A stretch of DNA of 39,896 nt. It comes from Streptomyces sp. UNOB3_S3. GTDB lineage: Bacteria > Actinomycetota > Actinomycetes > Streptomycetales > Streptomycetaceae. Below, piece by piece: positions 38,567 through 39,896 of this stretch (positions within the stretch are counted from its first letter, which is position 1; each line of letters begins with the position of its first letter). The position numbers were made by a program, and so were the translations under genes. The DNA lies in assembly GCF_020740895.1 (NCBI RefSeq), contig NZ_JAILXP010000015.1:1-39896 (forward strand). The letters run 5' to 3'. The notes under the pieces are model-generated. The model was not told the origin of the DNA. It ran no database searches and worked only from the letters and a program-made list of their open reading frames with translations.

Positions 38567-39691
38567 TCAGGCCCCGGCGCGGTGGGCGGGCCGGGCGGCG
38601 GTGCGGCGCCGCTCGCGCTCACGTTCCGGCCGCGGCTCCCGCTCCCGCTCGCTCCCCCGCGCGTGCTCCCGCTGGAGCAGGAACTGCCGTACGGCCGTGG
38701 TGGCGTAGCAGCCGGAGGGCAGGAAGAACGACAGCCGGCAGCGCCACCGGCCCGGGTGGAGCTCGTCGGGGGCGACGCCGTCGACGCCGAGCTGGGTCTG
38801 TACGACGGCCGGCCGTGGCGCCCGGTCGTGCCGGATGGTCCCGGCGGCCCAGCGGTAGCGGTCGTACTCCAGGACGGGGCACCGGGCGAGGACGGCGACG
38901 GCGGCCTCGGCGGTGGTCGGGAAGGTGTACGGGATGCCGTCGTCCTCCACGTCGACGGTCCGCCCGCCCGCCGCCCGTTCCACCTGGTCGCGCAGCCGGC
39001 CGTTCCACTGGTACGAGGCGTACGAGCAGCGGTAGAAGACGGGGACGCGGGGGTCGAGGCCGGCCAGGAAGCGGGCGGGGCTGCCCCGGTGACCCTGTGC
39101 CAGGCGTCCTTCGGGGGAGCCGGAGCGGCGCAGCAGAGCGAAGGCCCTGGCGTCGTCGCCGCGCAGCAGCGCCTCGCCCAGCAGGTGGGTCTCCTTGGGA
39201 CCGCCGGGCACGCCGAAGCGCTGGGTGTCGTAGTAGTTGACGAAGAAGAGGGTGTGCCGGGCGGGGCCCTCCCGCAGGAGCCGGGCGGTCCCGGGGTCGA
39301 GCGCGCGGGCGACGACGCGGAAGCAGTTCCCGTCGAGGTCGCCGGCGCGCAGGGGCTCGGGGCCGTAGCCGTGGGCGGTGACGCGCAGCCAGCGGTGGTC
39401 GTCGTCCATCCCCGCGCTGAAGGCGCGCAGCCGGCCGTCGGAGACGGGGCCCCGCAGGGACAGGTACTGCTCGGTGACGCCGTCGTCGTCCTTGAGGCCG
39501 GCGGCCGCGACGGCGTCCGGGGGGACACCCAGGTGGGCGGCGAGGGCACCCATGGCCTCGTGGGTGGTGTAGCCGCGTTTGCGCAGCAGCAGGTACTGGT
39601 AGTCGCGTTCGGCGGCCCTGCCGGTGGGCAGCCCCAGGCACTCGGTGACGGTGTAGTCCTCCGGGACCGCCTTGAGTACGCAGGATCGCAT
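38567..39691 (-). CDS. TruD-family pseudouridine synthase
   Basis: 374 aa. TruD motifs: AGLKDDDGVTEQ (K67, catalytic-type D68), VNYYDTQRFG (NYFGxQRFG in TruD), and SYASYQWNGRLRDQ near the insertion domain. TruD normally makes pseudouridine-13 in tRNA-Glu of gammaproteobacteria and is not part of the usual actinobacterial set. Actinomycete TruD-like proteins are known from C-nucleoside antibiotic clusters (PumJ of pseudouridimycin and the malayamycin enzyme), where they supply pseudouridine. The last about 35 residues are an Arg/Glu-rich low-complexity tail. GGGAGGGGAG precedes the ATG at 39691. The upstream 200 bp hold no gene, and the rest of any cluster would be beyond the right edge. Confidence 0.85.
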   Translation of the reverse strand: MRSCVLKAVPEDYTVTECLGLPTGRAAERDYQYLLLRKRGYTTHEAMGALAAHLGVPPDAVAAAGLKDDDGVTEQYLSLRGPVSDGRLRAFSAGMDDDHRWLRVTAHGYGPEPLRAGDLDGNCFRVVARALDPGTARLLREGPARHTLFFVNYYDTQRFGVPGGPKETHLLGEALLRGDDARAFALLRRSGSPEGRLAQGHRGSPARFLAGLDPRVPVFYRCSYASYQWNGRLRDQVERAAGGRTVDVEDDGIPYTFPTTAEAAVAVLARCPVLEYDRYRWAAGTIRHDRAPRPAVVQTQLGVDGVAPDELHPGRWRCRLSFFLPSGCYATTAVRQFLLQREHARGSEREREPRPERERERRRTAARPAHRAGA

Positions 39692-39896
39692 CCGGTCTCC
39701 CCTCCCTGGCTCCGTGGTCCGGGCTTTCCGTGGCGGGTTCCTCGGCCGTGCGGTTGTCCGTGACCCTAGGCACCCGGGCGGCGGGACCGGGGAAGTGTTC
39801 CGCTCGCTGGAACGCGGAGGGGGAACGTGGAGGGGAAGGCGGAGGGTAGCGGGGGGGGGGGCCAGCAGGCGGGCGATGGGGTTCTCGAAGGAGGCC
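39692..39896. other. Right-edge intergenic region with a G11 run
   Basis: No gene supported. Eleven consecutive G lie at 39851-39861 within a purine-rich tract, a place prone to sequencing error or slippage. The promoter of the TruD-like gene should lie here. Confidence 0.4.

Noticed and set aside
39851..39861. G11 run as a phase-variation switch
   Set aside because: It lies in non-coding DNA about 160 bp from the nearest start; a homopolymer error is as likely.
1..39896. CRISPR arrays, rRNA operons, replication origin
   Set aside because: No regularly spaced repeats, rRNA core sequences or DnaA-box clusters were seen.

Overview
The window is chromosomal DNA of a Streptomyces-type actinomycete. 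GC content is very high, genes overlap head-to-tail by ATGA or GTGA, GTG starts are common, and TTA leucine codons are almost absent. The families present are typical of the genus: an XRE/ImmA-IrrE/DUF2083 regulator of the methylcitrate operon, an ECF sigma/DGPF pair, a WS/DGAT acyltransferase and a DUF1707-FHA protein. Everything here is read from sequence alone; no database search was run.

Layout. 1-400: the 3' tail of an IS5-like transposase with a terminator, and the 3' remnant of a serine hydrolase. 513-5428: a class IV aminotransferase, metE (leftward) and cbtBA (rightward). metE and cbtBA diverge, and each has its own cobalamin-riboswitch-like leader. 5501-11045: a five-gene overlapping operon for the distal part of valine degradation (isobutyryl-CoA to propionyl-CoA). 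11046-17562: an accessory island. It opens with a degenerate tRNA 3'-end-like sequence and decayed coding DNA. It then carries a TTA-containing XRE/TPR-like regulator divergent from a tight operon of a 64-aa one-TM peptide, a phosphotransferase-like kinase, and a protein joining an LDH/MDH-like dehydrogenase to an HPr-kinase/PEPCK-like P-loop domain. It ends with strong hairpins and gene debris. 17563-22765: prpR and prpDBC, the methylcitrate cycle, which burns the propionyl-CoA that the valine operon makes. 22770-24980: ECF sigma/DGPF pair, then two broken genes (XRE N-terminus and alcohol dehydrogenase C-terminus). 25307-28115: WS/DGAT acyltransferase and an FAD oxidoreductase. 28202-32382: small membrane protein, DNA photolyase, and a Tat-exported HpnE/phytoene-desaturase-like flavoprotein. 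32489-34397: DUF1707-FHA protein, then a sigma-factor gene coupled to a gene of unknown function. 34742-38540: StyA-like monooxygenase (TTA codon), PEP-mutase/isocitrate-lyase-family enzyme, VOC protein, IclR regulator (TTA codon). 38567-39691: a TruD-type pseudouridine synthase.

Metabolic logic. The valine operon delivers propionyl-CoA to prpDBC. The vitamin B12 block controls the B12-independent methionine synthase and a cobalt transporter from opposite strands. The accessory island sits exactly between the valine operon and the methylcitrate locus. Its kinase/dehydrogenase/HprK-like cassette is the best candidate in the window for an undescribed system.
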